From the NCBI GenBank assembly GCA_949358305.1, contig OX442324.1:1293501-1353500 (forward strand): a DNA stretch of 60,000 nucleotides. Direction: 5' to 3'. The notes under the pieces were generated by a model. The model did no database searches. It was not told where the DNA came from and was given only the letters and a program-made list of their open reading frames with translations. Each line of letters begins with the position of its first letter. Position 1 is the first letter of the stretch. Shown one piece after another: positions 20,064-30,959 of this stretch. The DNA comes from Strigamia acuminata. Its lineage: Eukaryota; Arthropoda; Chilopoda; Geophilomorpha; Linotaeniidae. The position numbers and the translations under genes are program-made.

Positions 20064-22643
20064 ATGGCGGTGTCACCAAATGTAAATCTGGTAACTCTGT
20101 TTACCGGGAACCAGGCGATAGTGGGTGTGGAGACATTTCTCACCCAAATCGAACAGGTGGGAAAGAAAATGCAGTGGGATGACGATACGATGTGTATTGT
20201 GGCCCGATCGCGTTGCCGAGAAAAAGCCGCTGCCTTTCTAACGGCCGACCGTGGTGCAAATACCACCATGGACTGGAAGCAGTTCCAGGCCCAATTCAAG
20301 GCTTATTTTAAGCCCAAGTCCAATTCCGTACAACTAGGAATGGCATTCAACTCTTGTGTCCAAGGTAAAGAGGAAACCGTGACGCAATTTGCCACGAGAT
20401 TAACTCTCTTGGCCAATGACATGGCAGAAGGCGACGCATTGATAACGGCGGCCCTGCCTAACTTAAAAAAGACGCAGTTAATAGCAGGGTTGAATGACCG
20501 AATTCGGAGATTATTATTAACCTCAGATCCAGACAACTATGAGGACGCTGTTGAAGAGGCAATTTTGGAAGAAGCCAACGAAACATCGAGCGGGCTTAAG
20601 ATTTCGCAGCGGTTGGGGGCCATTCATGACGAAGTGGCGCCAAAGAAGAAGGACGATCCCAAGGACATGACAAAGAAAGTGCAAGAAATGGAGAAACAGA
20701 TTCGAGCACTACATGATCAGCTGGAGCAGAGGACACAGGGAAGTGGGGTGCCCGCGCCTGGCAATGGAAGTCAGAGAGGGGCATGTTATGTTTGCGGACA
20801 ACTTGGTCACCTGGCCCGGGAGTGTCCGAATAAAACAACCCGGACAACTACCACACGATCTTTCAGTCCGACTTGCTACAAGTGCGGAAAGACTGGCCAT
20901 TTGTCACCGGACTGTCGAAGTGTGACGACAACTACAGTCTGTCCTCATTGCAGGAAACCACGACATTTGGTTGACCGGTGTTGGACAAAACACCCTCAAC
21001 TACGTCCGTCTTCTGTGCACAAGGGGCTGGGCGTGGGAAGGGGTGAAAGTTCCGCATCTAGAGGAGGAATAAGGAATGTTAATGCACAAGATTTGAGTCC
21101 GGATTTTGACTGTCAAGTTGTGACCCGGTATGGCCAGGTGTCCGTGATACATGGGGAAAAGGGTGATGAGAAAAATCGCGTTTTGGGGAATTCTGAGAAA
21201 TCAGAGAACAAGTCCAGGATGGACTTAAGTGACGATGGAAAAAATCGCACTTTGGGGGAAACCGAGCAATCGGAGGGCGAGTCCAGGATGGACTTGGGTG
21301 ACGAAGATGAATGGTCGGACCTAGGCATAACGACCATTCGTCATTTCACTAGTGATTGGGCATGGCTTGGAAAGTCAGAGTCACCGAGTAAAGTGTACAC
21401 GGGGACTGTGAAAAATACAGTGGGAAGTGAGCTCACAATGGAGAAACCGGTTGCACAACAAACAGTTCTTTTCCGTCCAAATTCAGGGGGGAAGAACCAG
21501 TTGTGTTATGAACAGTATGCATGCGAGATGTTTGACCGGAAGAGTTTAGAGTGGGAAAGAGAATCTGGATGCAGCCAAAGAGGTGGAGTAAAGAACTCCA
21601 AGACTTTGGCTGACCAAATGGCCAATCAGCAAGTGACGAAACTTGTGCAACGACAAAATGAGCAGAAAAATAAAGGGAAAAAGGCAGGGTCAAACAGGGA
21701 TTTTCAGAGAGACGTCTCTGCCCGGGAAGAAAAGAAAAATACGAACCAACCGGTAGGACCAGAGCGGAACGCCGGGAATTGGGAACAGTGTAGCGCCGAA
21801 ATCAATAATTTGGCCGACTCCATTCACCTAAGGGATAAAAAGAGGGCGAAACCAGCTAGAGTTAAGGTCAGGGCGTTGTCCCAACACAACATGCTGTTAA
21901 TAAGGGGCGAGTTGGGTGGACAAACGATAATCTGGCTCTTCGATACTGGGGCCTCAACTAGTATAATTTCAGAAGAGAGTTGGGAGAAGGTAATCAAGGG
22001 GTTGAGGACAGTCCAGGAGCTCAAGAAGGGAATGAAACTGACCGGGGTAGAAGGTACCGCATTGCAGGTTATCGGCAAATACCGTGTCAAACCAACTTTC
22101 GGTCCATGGACTTTCCAGATGGATTTGACTGTGGTATCCGATATTTTGGGACCACATTATCAGGCTATTCTTGGGATGGACATCATAAGAGGGTACGCAA
22201 TGGCGTGCGATTCGGCCAGGGCGGAGGTGGCGTCACCCCTTTTGGATATGCACGTGCGGGAATGTAGCATCCAGAGTGAAGGAAAATCAGAACCCATGGG
22301 AGCTACACTAACAGAAGATATAGTGTGTTCTCCGGGAACTGAGAAAATTGTGAAATTACGGTGTGATTCTACCATCAGGCAGAACGAATTGGCATTGTTA
22401 GTTGGAGAAATGACTGGGGAATTGATTTTAGAGTCGGGGATCACCCTGGGAACTGGGGAAAATCAGGTGGTGGCAATGATCCAAAATTGGTCAGACGCAA
22501 ATGTCACCATAAGGGCAGGCACCGCTGTCGGGAGGATCGAAATTCTACAAGAAGAGGATAAGATCACTCATCCTTCTGAGAATAAGATAAGAAAAGAGTT
22601 GGTCCCAGTGGGAGACTTTGAGTTGGAGCATCTAAACCCCTAA
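20064..22643 (+). CDS. gag-pro: Gag-protease polyprotein of giant Gypsy element
   Basis: The 859-codon frame is open. The capsid region is at residues ~30-180 (WKQFQAQFKAYFKP; FATRLTLLANDMAEGDAL). A Lys/Glu coiled segment is followed by CCHC knuckles CYVCGQLGHLAREC (about 20790) and CYKCGKTGHLSPDC (about 20876), and a third Cys/His cluster CPHCRKPRHLVDRC. A long acidic, repeat-bearing linker follows. The aspartic protease has IWLFDTGASTSIIS (about 21930-21970, catalytic Asp about 21942) and ILGMDIIRGY (about 22170). It ends at 22643 shortly before RT, where a frameshift or the original gag-pol shift should occur. Confidence 0.9.
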   Translation: MAVSPNVNLVTLFTGNQAIVGVETFLTQIEQVGKKMQWDDDTMCIVARSRCREKAAAFLTADRGANTTMDWKQFQAQFKAYFKPKSNSVQLGMAFNSCVQGKEETVTQFATRLTLLANDMAEGDALITAALPNLKKTQLIAGLNDRIRRLLLTSDPDNYEDAVEEAILEEANETSSGLKISQRLGAIHDEVAPKKKDDPKDMTKKVQEMEKQIRALHDQLEQRTQGSGVPAPGNGSQRGACYVCGQLGHLARECPNKTTRTTTTRSFSPTCYKCGKTGHLSPDCRSVTTTTVCPHCRKPRHLVDRCWTKHPQLRPSSVHKGLGVGRGESSASRGGIRNVNAQDLSPDFDCQVVTRYGQVSVIHGEKGDEKNRVLGNSEKSENKSRMDLSDDGKNRTLGETEQSEGESRMDLGDEDEWSDLGITTIRHFTSDWAWLGKSESPSKVYTGTVKNTVGSELTMEKPVAQQTVLFRPNSGGKNQLCYEQYACEMFDRKSLEWERESGCSQRGGVKNSKTLADQMANQQVTKLVQRQNEQKNKGKKAGSNRDFQRDVSAREEKKNTNQPVGPERNAGNWEQCSAEINNLADSIHLRDKKRAKPARVKVRALSQHNMLLIRGELGGQTIIWLFDTGASTSIISEESWEKVIKGLRTVQELKKGMKLTGVEGTALQVIGKYRVKPTFGPWTFQMDLTVVSDILGPHYQAILGMDIIRGYAMACDSARAEVASPLLDMHVRECSIQSEGKSEPMGATLTEDIVCSPGTEKIVKLRCDSTIRQNELALLVGEMTGELILESGITLGTGENQVVAMIQNWSDANVTIRAGTAVGRIEILQEEDKITHPSENKIRKELVPVGDFELEHLNP
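21171..21308 (+). repeat. In-frame 69-bp tandem repeat in the gag linker
   Basis: Two 23-residue units begin KNRVLGNSEKSE and KNRTLGETEQSE and each contain SRMDL. They form an acidic, phosphorylatable-looking linker between the zinc knuckles and the protease. Confidence 0.7.
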
Positions 22644-23645
22644 AAAAAGAACGAATGTTGGGATTGCTACGAGAATACGATGATGTGTTCGCTCTCAGTT
22701 TAATGGAGATTGAGAAAACTACCGCCGGGGAGTTCCTATTAGGAGTCGACCATATCGTGTCCCCAAGGCGCAAGAGGCGGTGTTGAAAAAGCTAATATCA
22801 GAGATGTGTGAGGCAGGGTTGGTTACGGAGTCAGCTTCTCCGTACTGCTCACCCTGCCTTTTAGTGCAAAAACGGGAAGGGAGCGCCCGGCTCTGTGTGG
22901 ATTATCGGAAACTAAACGCACACATGGTCGGGGACGCATATCCCCTTCCGCTCCTGGAGAGGGTTATAGACCGCATAGGCCAGAATAAGGTCTTAAGTGC
23001 CTTGGACGTAAGTAATGCGTTCTGGCAAATTCCTATGAGGGAATGCGATATCGACAAAACGGCGTTTGCCACTCCTTTCGGAAATTATGCGAGTCTCGTG
23101 ATGCCACAAGGTTCCAAGGTGTCGCCAAGTTCTTTTCAAAGAATAATAGACCGCGTTTTGAATGGCCTAGGTCATATATCCTTCACCTATTTAGACGATA
23201 TTTTGATTTTCTCGGCCAATTTCGAGCAGCATCTAGCTGATGTAGCTCAGGTATTTCAGCGTTTAAGAAAGGCAAAACTGAAATTAAAACCGAGTAAATG
23301 CAAGTTTGCAGTGGAGGAAGCAGTATTCTTAGGACATGTTTTCACCAATGGCACAGTAAGGCCAATGGAAGAACGCACTAAGGCAGTGGCAAAGTGTCCT
23401 CAGCCACAGAATGTTAAAGACATACAATCCTTTGTGGGGTTCCTGAATTTTTATCGGCGGTTCATACAGGATTTCGCTAAAATAGCACAACCTTTGACCG
23501 ACCTAACTCGTAAGGAAGTAAAATTTCACTGGGGAAAAGAACAGGAGAAGGCTTTTGCGACATTAAAACAAAGATTAATAGAATATCCAGTGTTGCGGCC
23601 ACCTGATTGGGAGAAAGACTTTTTCCTTACCACAGATGCATCCGA
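22644..23645 (+). pseudogene. pol: Reverse transcriptase of giant Gypsy element (frame breaks)
   Basis: After the gag stop, EYDDVFALSLMEIE appears in one frame. RPYRVPKAQEAVLKKLI follows in another, so a small deletion or shift lies near 22735. RT is then open: KREGSARLCVDYRKLNAHM, ALDVSNAFWQIPM, a TPFGNYASLVMPQG block, the catalytic YLDD (about 23188-23199) and FLGHVFTNG, then the connection domain (FVGFLNFYRRFIQDFAKIA). Near 23645, just after FFLTTDAS at the start of RNase H, a second shift occurs. RT copies element RNA to DNA. Confidence 0.85.
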
Positions 23646-25328
23646 ATTGCGGCGGTCCTGGAACAGGAGTGGAATCGCCGACGATTCCCAATAGCGTATG
23701 CATCCAGGCGTCTTAAGCCTACGGAAACTAGGTATCCCATAATCCACCGCGAGGCCCTTGCTATCGTATTTGGGATTTTACACTTCCGGTATTACCTATT
23801 CGGGCAGAAATTCACCCTTATAGTGGATCATCATCCATTGGCTTTCTTGCTAAAGACAAAACATACAAAATCCATGTTGTGTCGTTGGGCACTAATGGTA
23901 CAAGACTTTGATTTCCATGTAAAGTATCTGCCGGGCTCTGAAAATCGAGCCGATGCCATGTCCCGATTGGTAGCGGCAGTACACACACCAGGGGTAACGG
24001 GAGATTGGACAAAGGAGAAGATTGTGGCTGCCCAAGAGGCTGACTCCTACACAGCCGAATTAAGACAGTTGGTAAAGACGGGCCAGTTCTCTATACGGAA
24101 TCATAAGGCTAAAGACTTTCAGATGTACCTGAATGATGAAGCAGTTTTGTACGTGGTGCAGTGGATAAATGGAGAACTAACGGATAAACTAGTTGTTCCT
24201 GAGACAATGGTGGAATGGGTGTTATATCAAGCCCATGAGACTAACTTTGCATCTCACATGGGAATCGATAAGACGTATGCGCATTGTCAAGAGCGTTATT
24301 TGTGGCCTAACATGTTTTCAGATGTACGGAATTATGTTGCCAGTTATAAATCATGTAACGAAAAGAAGAAACCACGAGGACTTAGCCCCTTAGGGGACAT
24401 GGCCCCAATATATGGTCCAGGGGAAGCAATAGGGGCGGACATCTTGGGCCCCTTACCAGTCACCCATTTGGGTAACAAGTACCTACTGGTGGCGGTAGAT
24501 TATTTCTCAAAATACCCTGAGGCGATTCCATTGGAGAATCAATCAGCAATTGTGGTTGCCAAAGCGTTCGTGGAACGGATTGTCTTGGTACATGGCGTTT
24601 ACGCCACTCTCATTTCAGATAATGGAGGCTGTTTTACCGGGGCAGAGTTCAAGGACGCTATGAGGGAGCTGGGTATAAAACAACAGTTTACCACGGCATA
24701 TCATCCCGCCGGAAATGGATTGGTTGAGAAACATAACCAAACCCTAGCAAGAATGCTGTCGCACTTAGTGGCTAGAAATCAGAGGGATTGGGACAATATG
24801 GTTCCTTACGCTTTGTTTGCATATCGGAATGCGGTACACAGCGTGACTCGAGAGAAACCTAGCTTTTTACACACGGGAAGGGACATCATGCTCCCGGTGG
24901 ACCTCCTTGTGCGGCCACAAAGACCAATGTATGGAGACAATTTTATGACTGAAATGATCTCGCGATCACGAAATTCCTTTGATACGGTCATTGAGGCTAT
25001 CCGGAAGTCTCATGAAAAAAACAAAGACCGAAGGGCCCAAACGGCAATAAAAAGGGATATTCAGCCAGGGGACTTGGTGTATTTGTTCACCCCACAAGTG
25101 GCAGTAGGGAAGACCAAAAAATTGGCCAGACTAAATACGGGGCCTTTTAGGGTTCTAAGAAAATTGAAAGAACTTAATTATGAAATCCAATATGTAAATA
25201 ATCCGCGAAACCAACAGATCATACACGCAGAGATATATCCCACGGAGAATTTATCCGGGGTTGAAGTTCCCAGAAGAAAAGGCAGCCAGAGGAGAGCCAG
25301 TATCTCGAGCAGACAAAGAGCTGTGTGA
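23646..25328 (+). CDS. pol: RNase H and integrase of giant Gypsy element
   Basis: The frame resumes with AVLEQEWNRRRFPIAYASRR (RNase H, lacking a few residues around the first Asp) and IVDHHPLAFL, and ends with ENRADAMSRL. The integrase zinc region (HETNFASHMG...CNEKKK) has lost the second Cys of the usual CxxC. The catalytic DDE residues are in GADILGPLP (about 24437), ISDNGGCF (about 24617) and GLVEKHNQT (about 24718). A C-terminal chromatin-binding-type domain (QPGDLVYLF) follows. The stop is at 25328. No upstream start is meaningful because this is the downstream part of pol. Confidence 0.85.
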   Translation: MAAVLEQEWNRRRFPIAYASRRLKPTETRYPIIHREALAIVFGILHFRYYLFGQKFTLIVDHHPLAFLLKTKHTKSMLCRWALMVQDFDFHVKYLPGSENRADAMSRLVAAVHTPGVTGDWTKEKIVAAQEADSYTAELRQLVKTGQFSIRNHKAKDFQMYLNDEAVLYVVQWINGELTDKLVVPETMVEWVLYQAHETNFASHMGIDKTYAHCQERYLWPNMFSDVRNYVASYKSCNEKKKPRGLSPLGDMAPIYGPGEAIGADILGPLPVTHLGNKYLLVAVDYFSKYPEAIPLENQSAIVVAKAFVERIVLVHGVYATLISDNGGCFTGAEFKDAMRELGIKQQFTTAYHPAGNGLVEKHNQTLARMLSHLVARNQRDWDNMVPYALFAYRNAVHSVTREKPSFLHTGRDIMLPVDLLVRPQRPMYGDNFMTEMISRSRNSFDTVIEAIRKSHEKNKDRRAQTAIKRDIQPGDLVYLFTPQVAVGKTKKLARLNTGPFRVLRKLKELNYEIQYVNNPRNQQIIHAEIYPTENLSGVEVPRRKGSQRRASISSRQRAV

Positions 25329-25842
25329 AGAGAAAGATGAAGAAGATGCTGGGTGGCAAGAGCCGGCAATGACCACAGACCCACCCGAAGCGGACGAACC
25401 AGAAGCTTTGCCAATAGGGACCGACCCGAAGGCAGTAGCTCCGACGCCTAGGCGGGAGGGACCGCGCCCTCGAGGGGCAATAAAACCACCTAAGAAATAT
25501 GGTTTCAATGAGGACCCTGAATCAATGAGTTTAGAGTTAAAGAAAAAGAAATTGGGGAAAAAACAACGGAGACCAAAAGAAATGGTGGAAGAACAAGGGT
25601 CTGAGGGGTTCCCGGATTTCTCAGAAGTCGAGGAGCGATCCGATAATGAATCGGTGGTTTCTCAAGGGTCCAGAGGATCCATGGAAATGGGAACACCATC
25701 TGAAGCATCAACGTTGTCGGAGGATGAGGAAGGTCAGCCACAAGACACACGGCTGGAACTCGATCAAAATGATACGGAGAAGATCAGGTTGGAACGAAAA
25801 CAATGCCACATCCATTGTTGCAGGGTTTTTATGACAGCCTAG
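25290..25842 (+). CDS. Acidic pol tail in a shifted frame
   Basis: A second frame overlapping the integrase end is open to 25842. It encodes charged, low-complexity protein (PPEADEPEALPIGTD; PRGAIKPPKKYGF; KKKKLGKKQRRPKEMVEEQ). It is probably the original integrase C-terminal tail reached by one more frameshift near 25290. No domain is recognised. Confidence 0.45.
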
Positions 25843-26372
25843 GTGATGGGAGTTAGAGAATGTTGTAAAATACAAGGGGGGGGGAATAACCTGAATCCAC
25901 AAATCAGTGGGTTAGGGTTAAGGTATTGGAATCTGAGAATTGAATAAATTAATTTAAAATCGGAAATAAAGGGAAAATTAAATCAGAGGCTAACGATAAT
26001 TTAATTAGAGGTTAAGGGTTGTGGGGGTTTAATAATGAACAAAAGCCCAAAGGAAGGAATCCTAAATGCTGACCGAGGGATAGTATTAATTAGGGCTGTG
26101 GGGAATAATTAGTAAAATAAAGGATTATAGCATTATGAAAATCCGGTATAATCTGTAAAATTGAAAAGATAATAAAATTTGCGATCAGGGATCAAACTCA
26201 TAAACTTTATAAAGGAAAGAAAAGAGAAATATATAAATTGGTTTTGGATTTAAAACAATCTTTCAGTTAGAGTCGGGAACTAAAGGTTAGAATTTGAAGA
26301 GAAATTATAATAATTAAAATTGGACACTGAGGAATAATAGGAATTGCTACATTAATTTAGGAACAGGTATTT
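25843..26372 (+). other. Noncoding purine-rich sequence after pol
   Basis: It starts with a run of nine G at about 25876-25884 in ACAAGGGGGGGGGAATAAC, similar to a polypurine tract. A/G-rich sequence without coding potential follows. Copia C inserted at 26372. Confidence 0.5.
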
Positions 26373-26525
26373 TGTTGGTTAATTGGTTTATAATTAGTTT
26401 TGTAACTATGGATACTAAATTGTATTGTAAGAGAAATAAAACAATGATCACAGAGTGAATGTTAAAATGGAAGACTTGTACATTTAATTTCATAATCGTG
26501 CCTAAATTTGGACTGAATCACAACA
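26373..26525 (+). repeat. 5' LTR of Copia C
   Basis: It is 153 bp, starting TGTTGGTTAATTGG and ending GAATCACAACA, unusually short for a Copia LTR. AATAAA is at about 26439. Confidence 0.95.
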
Positions 26526-26537
26526 GGTTATGGGCCT
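26526..26537 (+). promoter_or_regulatory. Primer-binding site of Copia C, internal initiator tRNA-Met
   Basis: GGTTATGGGCC directly follows the LTR. It matches the complement of the anticodon-stem region of initiator tRNA-Met (GGCCCATAACC), the half-tRNA primer known from Drosophila copia. Confidence 0.85.
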
Positions 26538-26611
26538 ACACTGTTTAATGACATTAAGGAAATTACCGTGAGTAGTCTGCACGTGATTATCATGCAAAAA
26601 TTGCCGAAATT

Positions 26612-29600
26612 TTGACATTTTTTGGTTCAATTGCAAGTTGGATTGTGTCTCTCTCCTGTGTTTTTTGTTGCGCACATCTCAGAAAGAACGTCATGGCGGT
26701 CAAGTCGGACAATTCGATGGCGTATGTTGATAAATTAAATGGAAGAAATTATCCAACATGGGAATTCCGAGTTCGAGTGCTGCTCAGAGCAAAGGACGTT
26801 TGGAGTGCAGTTGAGACAGATGAACCAATTAAAGTCATAACCGAGTCTGAGGCTGATTTTAAGACCCGTAAAGATGCGTGGAGTGCCAAGGATGTTGAAG
26901 CACTCAATATCATTTTACAAACCATTGATGCAGCCCAATTGCGACACGTGTTGAACAAGGAGACGGCAAAGCAGGCCTGGGACGCACTGAAGGCGGACAA
27001 CCAGGGCGAGCTGGAGGAACTCAAAGTTCGTAAGCGTGTCGAGATTGGCCACATCAAGATGAAATCAAGTGAAACGATATCAGCGTATTTGGACCGGATG
27101 ATTTCGGTTTCTGAAGAATTAAACTCGATTGGATCACCCATTGCAGAGGCAGAGCTGTGTGCTCACATTTTACAAGGACTCACCACAAGTTATGCTGCGG
27201 TGGTCACCAGCTGCGACGTAATTGGGCGAAGTAGTTTAAAATTACCGACGCTACGACGGGCGCTGCTGGCTGAGGAGTTGAGGAAGACATCACTCCCACC
27301 TGCAGTGGATGTTGGTGCAGAAAGTGCTTCTTGGATCGGTGGATTTACGAGAGGCAACGGACGTGGATTTCCTGGGTCGCAGACCAGCCGCGGTGGCGGA
27401 AGTGGTCGCCCCGGACTTAAATGCTGGAACTGTGGCCGGATTGGGCATCGATATTCCGAATGTCGTCAACCCGTTGATCCAGCGAAGGTTGCCGATAATC
27501 GCATGCGCGGTTGTGGGCAATTTCGCGGACGAGGGCGAGGATCGAGTCAGCGAGCAAATGCTGTGACATCGGAATTATCGAGTTCATCGCAACAGCCAGA
27601 CGACCTTTCATACGTGGTCGATTATGCCATGAATGTGCATGAAAACTTTAATCAAGTAATGAGTGAATCGAATTCAAATGATAAAGATAGGAAAGAAGAA
27701 CTCACCTGGTACATGGACTCAGGTGCATCATCTCATATGGCCAATAATGTGAAGTGTTTTAGTGAATTGCAAATAGTGCCTGGTAGAGAAGTGATATTAG
27801 CTGATGGACGACAAGTACAGTCGGTTGGTGTAGGAACAGTGCTACTTTATTTTTGGATAAAGGAAAAACGTCGAATAATTAAGTTGAGTGAAGTAAATTA
27901 TGTACCTTCATTGAAAACTAATTTACTTTCGGTGGGACGAATTGTGGAATTGGGTTATATTGTGAGTTTCCATGATGGGATTTGTGATGTTAATTTGAAA
28001 AGTGGACAGATGATTTTTAGAGCGTTTAAATTCCGAGGGTTATATAAAGTGGACAATCACCCAAATATTTCTTCTGCGGGATTAACAACGACCAAAGGAC
28101 AATTACCTTTGACTGAAAATAATCACAAATCTGTACCGAATATTCCGGGATTGCCAATTACTTTATGGCATAAAAGATTAGCTCATTTAGGATTTAAATC
28201 AATTCGCGCAATGGTCAGCGAAGGACTGGTTAAGGGTATGAGACTAAATGCAGACAAGAACCCCGGACTATGTGATAAGTGTGTAGTTTCAAAGAAAACC
28301 CGTGACCCATTCCCGTCAACTCAACACATTACAGCCACTGGACCGTTTCAAATGGTTCATGTAGACTTATGTGGACCTATGAAAAGTGCATCTACTTTGG
28401 GGAATAGATATATTTTCACAATTGTGGATGACTTTTCGCGCGCAATTTTTACTAGATTCCTTAAACAGAAATCCGAGACAACTAAAGAATTTCTTAATTA
28501 TTTGCAACTCTACGAACCCACATATGGCCGATCTTTACGAAAATTGAGGTCGGACAACGGCACTGAATTTCTGGGTTCCGAATTTCAAAGTTTGTTGCGT
28601 GAGCGAGGAATTAAGCATCAATTAACTGTCCCGTACTCGGCTCAACAAAATGGCGCTGCCGAGCGGGCAAACAGGAAGTTACTTGACGCAGCCAGGACAC
28701 TGTTACTGGACGCAAATTTGCCTATTCGGTTTTGGCAAAATGCGGTGGAAGTTGCCGCATATTCGTGTAACAGATCCCGAATGAGACGTTTTAAAGGCGA
28801 GACACCTATCGAGAGGTTTACTGGACATAAGCCAAACATTGCAAACATGCGTGTTTTTGGGTGTCTTGCGTACACCTGGATTCCGGCTCAGGAAAGGACC
28901 AAGTTTGACCCCCGAGCAAGGAGAGCAATTTTTATTGGCTATCCATTTCAATCGGCAGGTTGGCGGTTCTTTGATCCCAGCAGGAATAAATATTTTGTTG
29001 CACGTGATGTCAAGTTTGATGAGCAAACTCAGGGATCAAAGCTGTTATTGAAGGAATCAAGAGACGCATTGGACCGAACCGAGCCGGATCCATCATTGGA
29101 GTGTTGTGGTCGAGATGAGGAAGCTTTAGTGGAGTGCAATGATCTACCTTCCCCACCCCCACAGCCTCCTCCACCTGATATTATGCAACCGAGCGCAGCA
29201 GGACCGGTACGACGCAATCCAGTAAGGGCATGTAGATTACCCGCCCATCTCATTCCATATGATGTGACAGATTGGCGTCGACACCGTAGAGTTAGGTTTT
29301 CATCTGGAGACACACCCGCAGCGCACCTAAATAAAGTTGAAATGGCAGATGAAGTGATTGTGCCGAGAAATTATAAGCAAGCTATGGCATCAGCGCAAGC
29401 CGACAAATGGCAGCAAGCCATGGAATCGGAACTGAAGTCTCAGCGGGGACAGGACACTTGGGACATAGTTGACCGTCCTGTTGGAAAGAAAGTTGTCGGT
29501 TCTCGCTGGATCTATTCGCTGAAGACCGATCAGAAGGGGAATATTGTAAAATACAAGGCAAGATTAATAGCCCAAGGTTATAATGTTTTCAAGGGCGTGG

Positions 29601-30922
29601 ATTACGATGAGTCGTACTCCCCCGTGGTGCGAATGGCGACAATACGCATTTTAATGGCATTGGCAGCCCGACACGGATTAAGAGTGCGACATCATGACGT
29701 GGAGACAGCATATTTACATGCACTGCTCAAAGAGACAGTTTTTATGGAGTTACCCGAGGGCACTGACCTCGGTCCGGACAAGGTGTGCCTGCTCAAGAAA
29801 GCCATATATGGCCTTCCTCAGGCTGGCCGAGCATGGCACATCACACTGGAAAAGGAACTATTAAAGTCAGGATTTGTGAAACATCCAACCGAACAATGTG
29901 TATATTTGTATTTTCTGGGAACGTCAATAATTATTTTAGCAACGTATGTTGACGACTTACTAACGTTGGACAATGACCCAAAGTTGTTGAGTAAGTTAAT
30001 GACAAAGATTCGTCAGCGTATTCGAGTCATTGATCTGGGGAAGATTGAAACCTTACTAGGTATCCACATTGATCAAGACTTGAATAAAAGTACAATTACA
30101 TTGGACCAAACCAAGTATATTAGAGAGTTAGGCGAACGTTTTGGACTTACTGGGTCAAGAACATTTAATACACCGATGGACCCATCTCAGAGATTAGAAC
30201 TTCCGGGTTATCCATTGGGACCAGATGCCAAAGATAAGCCTTATCGGGAACTGATGGGAGCATTACTTTATTTAGCTCAAGGAACAAGACCCGATATTGC
30301 ATTTCCGGTTTCTTTCCTGTCTCAATGGCTCAACCAACCCCGTGAAGCACATTGGATCTCTGCGAAACGGATTTTGAGGTATTTGCTGGGTACAGCGAAT
30401 TACAGACTCACTTATACCGGGACGAAGGCGGACTTAACCACATATACAGACGCTTCTTGGAACACATGTGGCAAAGACTCTAAATCGTTTGCCGGATTTG
30501 TGGTGTTGTTGAATAACACTGCAATCACGTGGCAAGCCAAAAAGCAAAGCCTAGTCTGCTTATCGACTTGTGAAGCAGAGTTTACAGCGATGGTTGAGGC
30601 GAGCAAGGAACTTAAATGGATCCGAAACATAACTGAGGATATGCGATTTACTGTTAACGACCATCAACTCGTTATTTATTGCGACAATCAACCCGCTATA
30701 GATTTGACTAAAAATCCCAACTTTCACGCCAGAACGAAACATTTCAATCGAAGAGTTTCATTTGTGCGACAGGACTTGGAGAAGGGATTTTATGAGCTGA
30801 CATATATATCAACGGACAGAATGTTGGCTGATATGATGACTAAAGCGATAGGGCCCGAAAAGTTGAAACATGCATGTGAACAAATTGGATTAGTTGACTT
30901 TACACAAAGTTTGGAGAATTAG
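26612..30922 (+). CDS. gag-pol: Gag-pol polyprotein of Copia C, intact
   Basis: The likely start is the Met at 26693 (MAVKSDNSMAYVDKLNGRNY), since the earlier in-frame Met gives a hydrophobic leader unlike Copia gag. Domains: gag UBN2-type (KLNGRNYPTWEFRVRVLL; AWDALKADNQGEL); CCHC knuckle CWNCGRIGHRYSEC (about 27421-27462); protease WYMDSGASSHMA (about 27708); integrase HKRLAHL...CDKCV, then VDLCGPM (about 28366), RSDNGTEF (about 28549) and AAERAN (about 28655); RT SRWIYSLKTDQKGN, the HHDVETAYLHALL block and YVDD (about 29946); RNase H YTDASWNTC (about 30441), STCEAEFTAMVEA and the end RMLADMMTKAI. All catalytic positions are present. Confidence 0.95.
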   Translation: MTFFGSIASWIVSLSCVFCCAHLRKNVMAVKSDNSMAYVDKLNGRNYPTWEFRVRVLLRAKDVWSAVETDEPIKVITESEADFKTRKDAWSAKDVEALNIILQTIDAAQLRHVLNKETAKQAWDALKADNQGELEELKVRKRVEIGHIKMKSSETISAYLDRMISVSEELNSIGSPIAEAELCAHILQGLTTSYAAVVTSCDVIGRSSLKLPTLRRALLAEELRKTSLPPAVDVGAESASWIGGFTRGNGRGFPGSQTSRGGGSGRPGLKCWNCGRIGHRYSECRQPVDPAKVADNRMRGCGQFRGRGRGSSQRANAVTSELSSSSQQPDDLSYVVDYAMNVHENFNQVMSESNSNDKDRKEELTWYMDSGASSHMANNVKCFSELQIVPGREVILADGRQVQSVGVGTVLLYFWIKEKRRIIKLSEVNYVPSLKTNLLSVGRIVELGYIVSFHDGICDVNLKSGQMIFRAFKFRGLYKVDNHPNISSAGLTTTKGQLPLTENNHKSVPNIPGLPITLWHKRLAHLGFKSIRAMVSEGLVKGMRLNADKNPGLCDKCVVSKKTRDPFPSTQHITATGPFQMVHVDLCGPMKSASTLGNRYIFTIVDDFSRAIFTRFLKQKSETTKEFLNYLQLYEPTYGRSLRKLRSDNGTEFLGSEFQSLLRERGIKHQLTVPYSAQQNGAAERANRKLLDAARTLLLDANLPIRFWQNAVEVAAYSCNRSRMRRFKGETPIERFTGHKPNIANMRVFGCLAYTWIPAQERTKFDPRARRAIFIGYPFQSAGWRFFDPSRNKYFVARDVKFDEQTQGSKLLLKESRDALDRTEPDPSLECCGRDEEALVECNDLPSPPPQPPPPDIMQPSAAGPVRRNPVRACRLPAHLIPYDVTDWRRHRRVRFSSGDTPAAHLNKVEMADEVIVPRNYKQAMASAQADKWQQAMESELKSQRGQDTWDIVDRPVGKKVVGSRWIYSLKTDQKGNIVKYKARLIAQGYNVFKGVDYDESYSPVVRMATIRILMALAARHGLRVRHHDVETAYLHALLKETVFMELPEGTDLGPDKVCLLKKAIYGLPQAGRAWHITLEKELLKSGFVKHPTEQCVYLYFLGTSIIILATYVDDLLTLDNDPKLLSKLMTKIRQRIRVIDLGKIETLLGIHIDQDLNKSTITLDQTKYIRELGERFGLTGSRTFNTPMDPSQRLELPGYPLGPDAKDKPYRELMGALLYLAQGTRPDIAFPVSFLSQWLNQPREAHWISAKRILRYLLGTANYRLTYTGTKADLTTYTDASWNTCGKDSKSFAGFVVLLNNTAITWQAKKQSLVCLSTCEAEFTAMVEASKELKWIRNITEDMRFTVNDHQLVIYCDNQPAIDLTKNPNFHARTKHFNRRVSFVRQDLEKGFYELTYISTDRMLADMMTKAIGPEKLKHACEQIGLVDFTQSLEN

Positions 30923-30959
30923 AAATTGTGAATTTTGATAAATCCAATATGGGAGGATA

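Noticed and set aside
25905-25925. Telomere-like GGGTTAGGGTTAAGG
   Set aside because: Barely two units inside a purine-rich spacer; too short to mean telomeric sequence.
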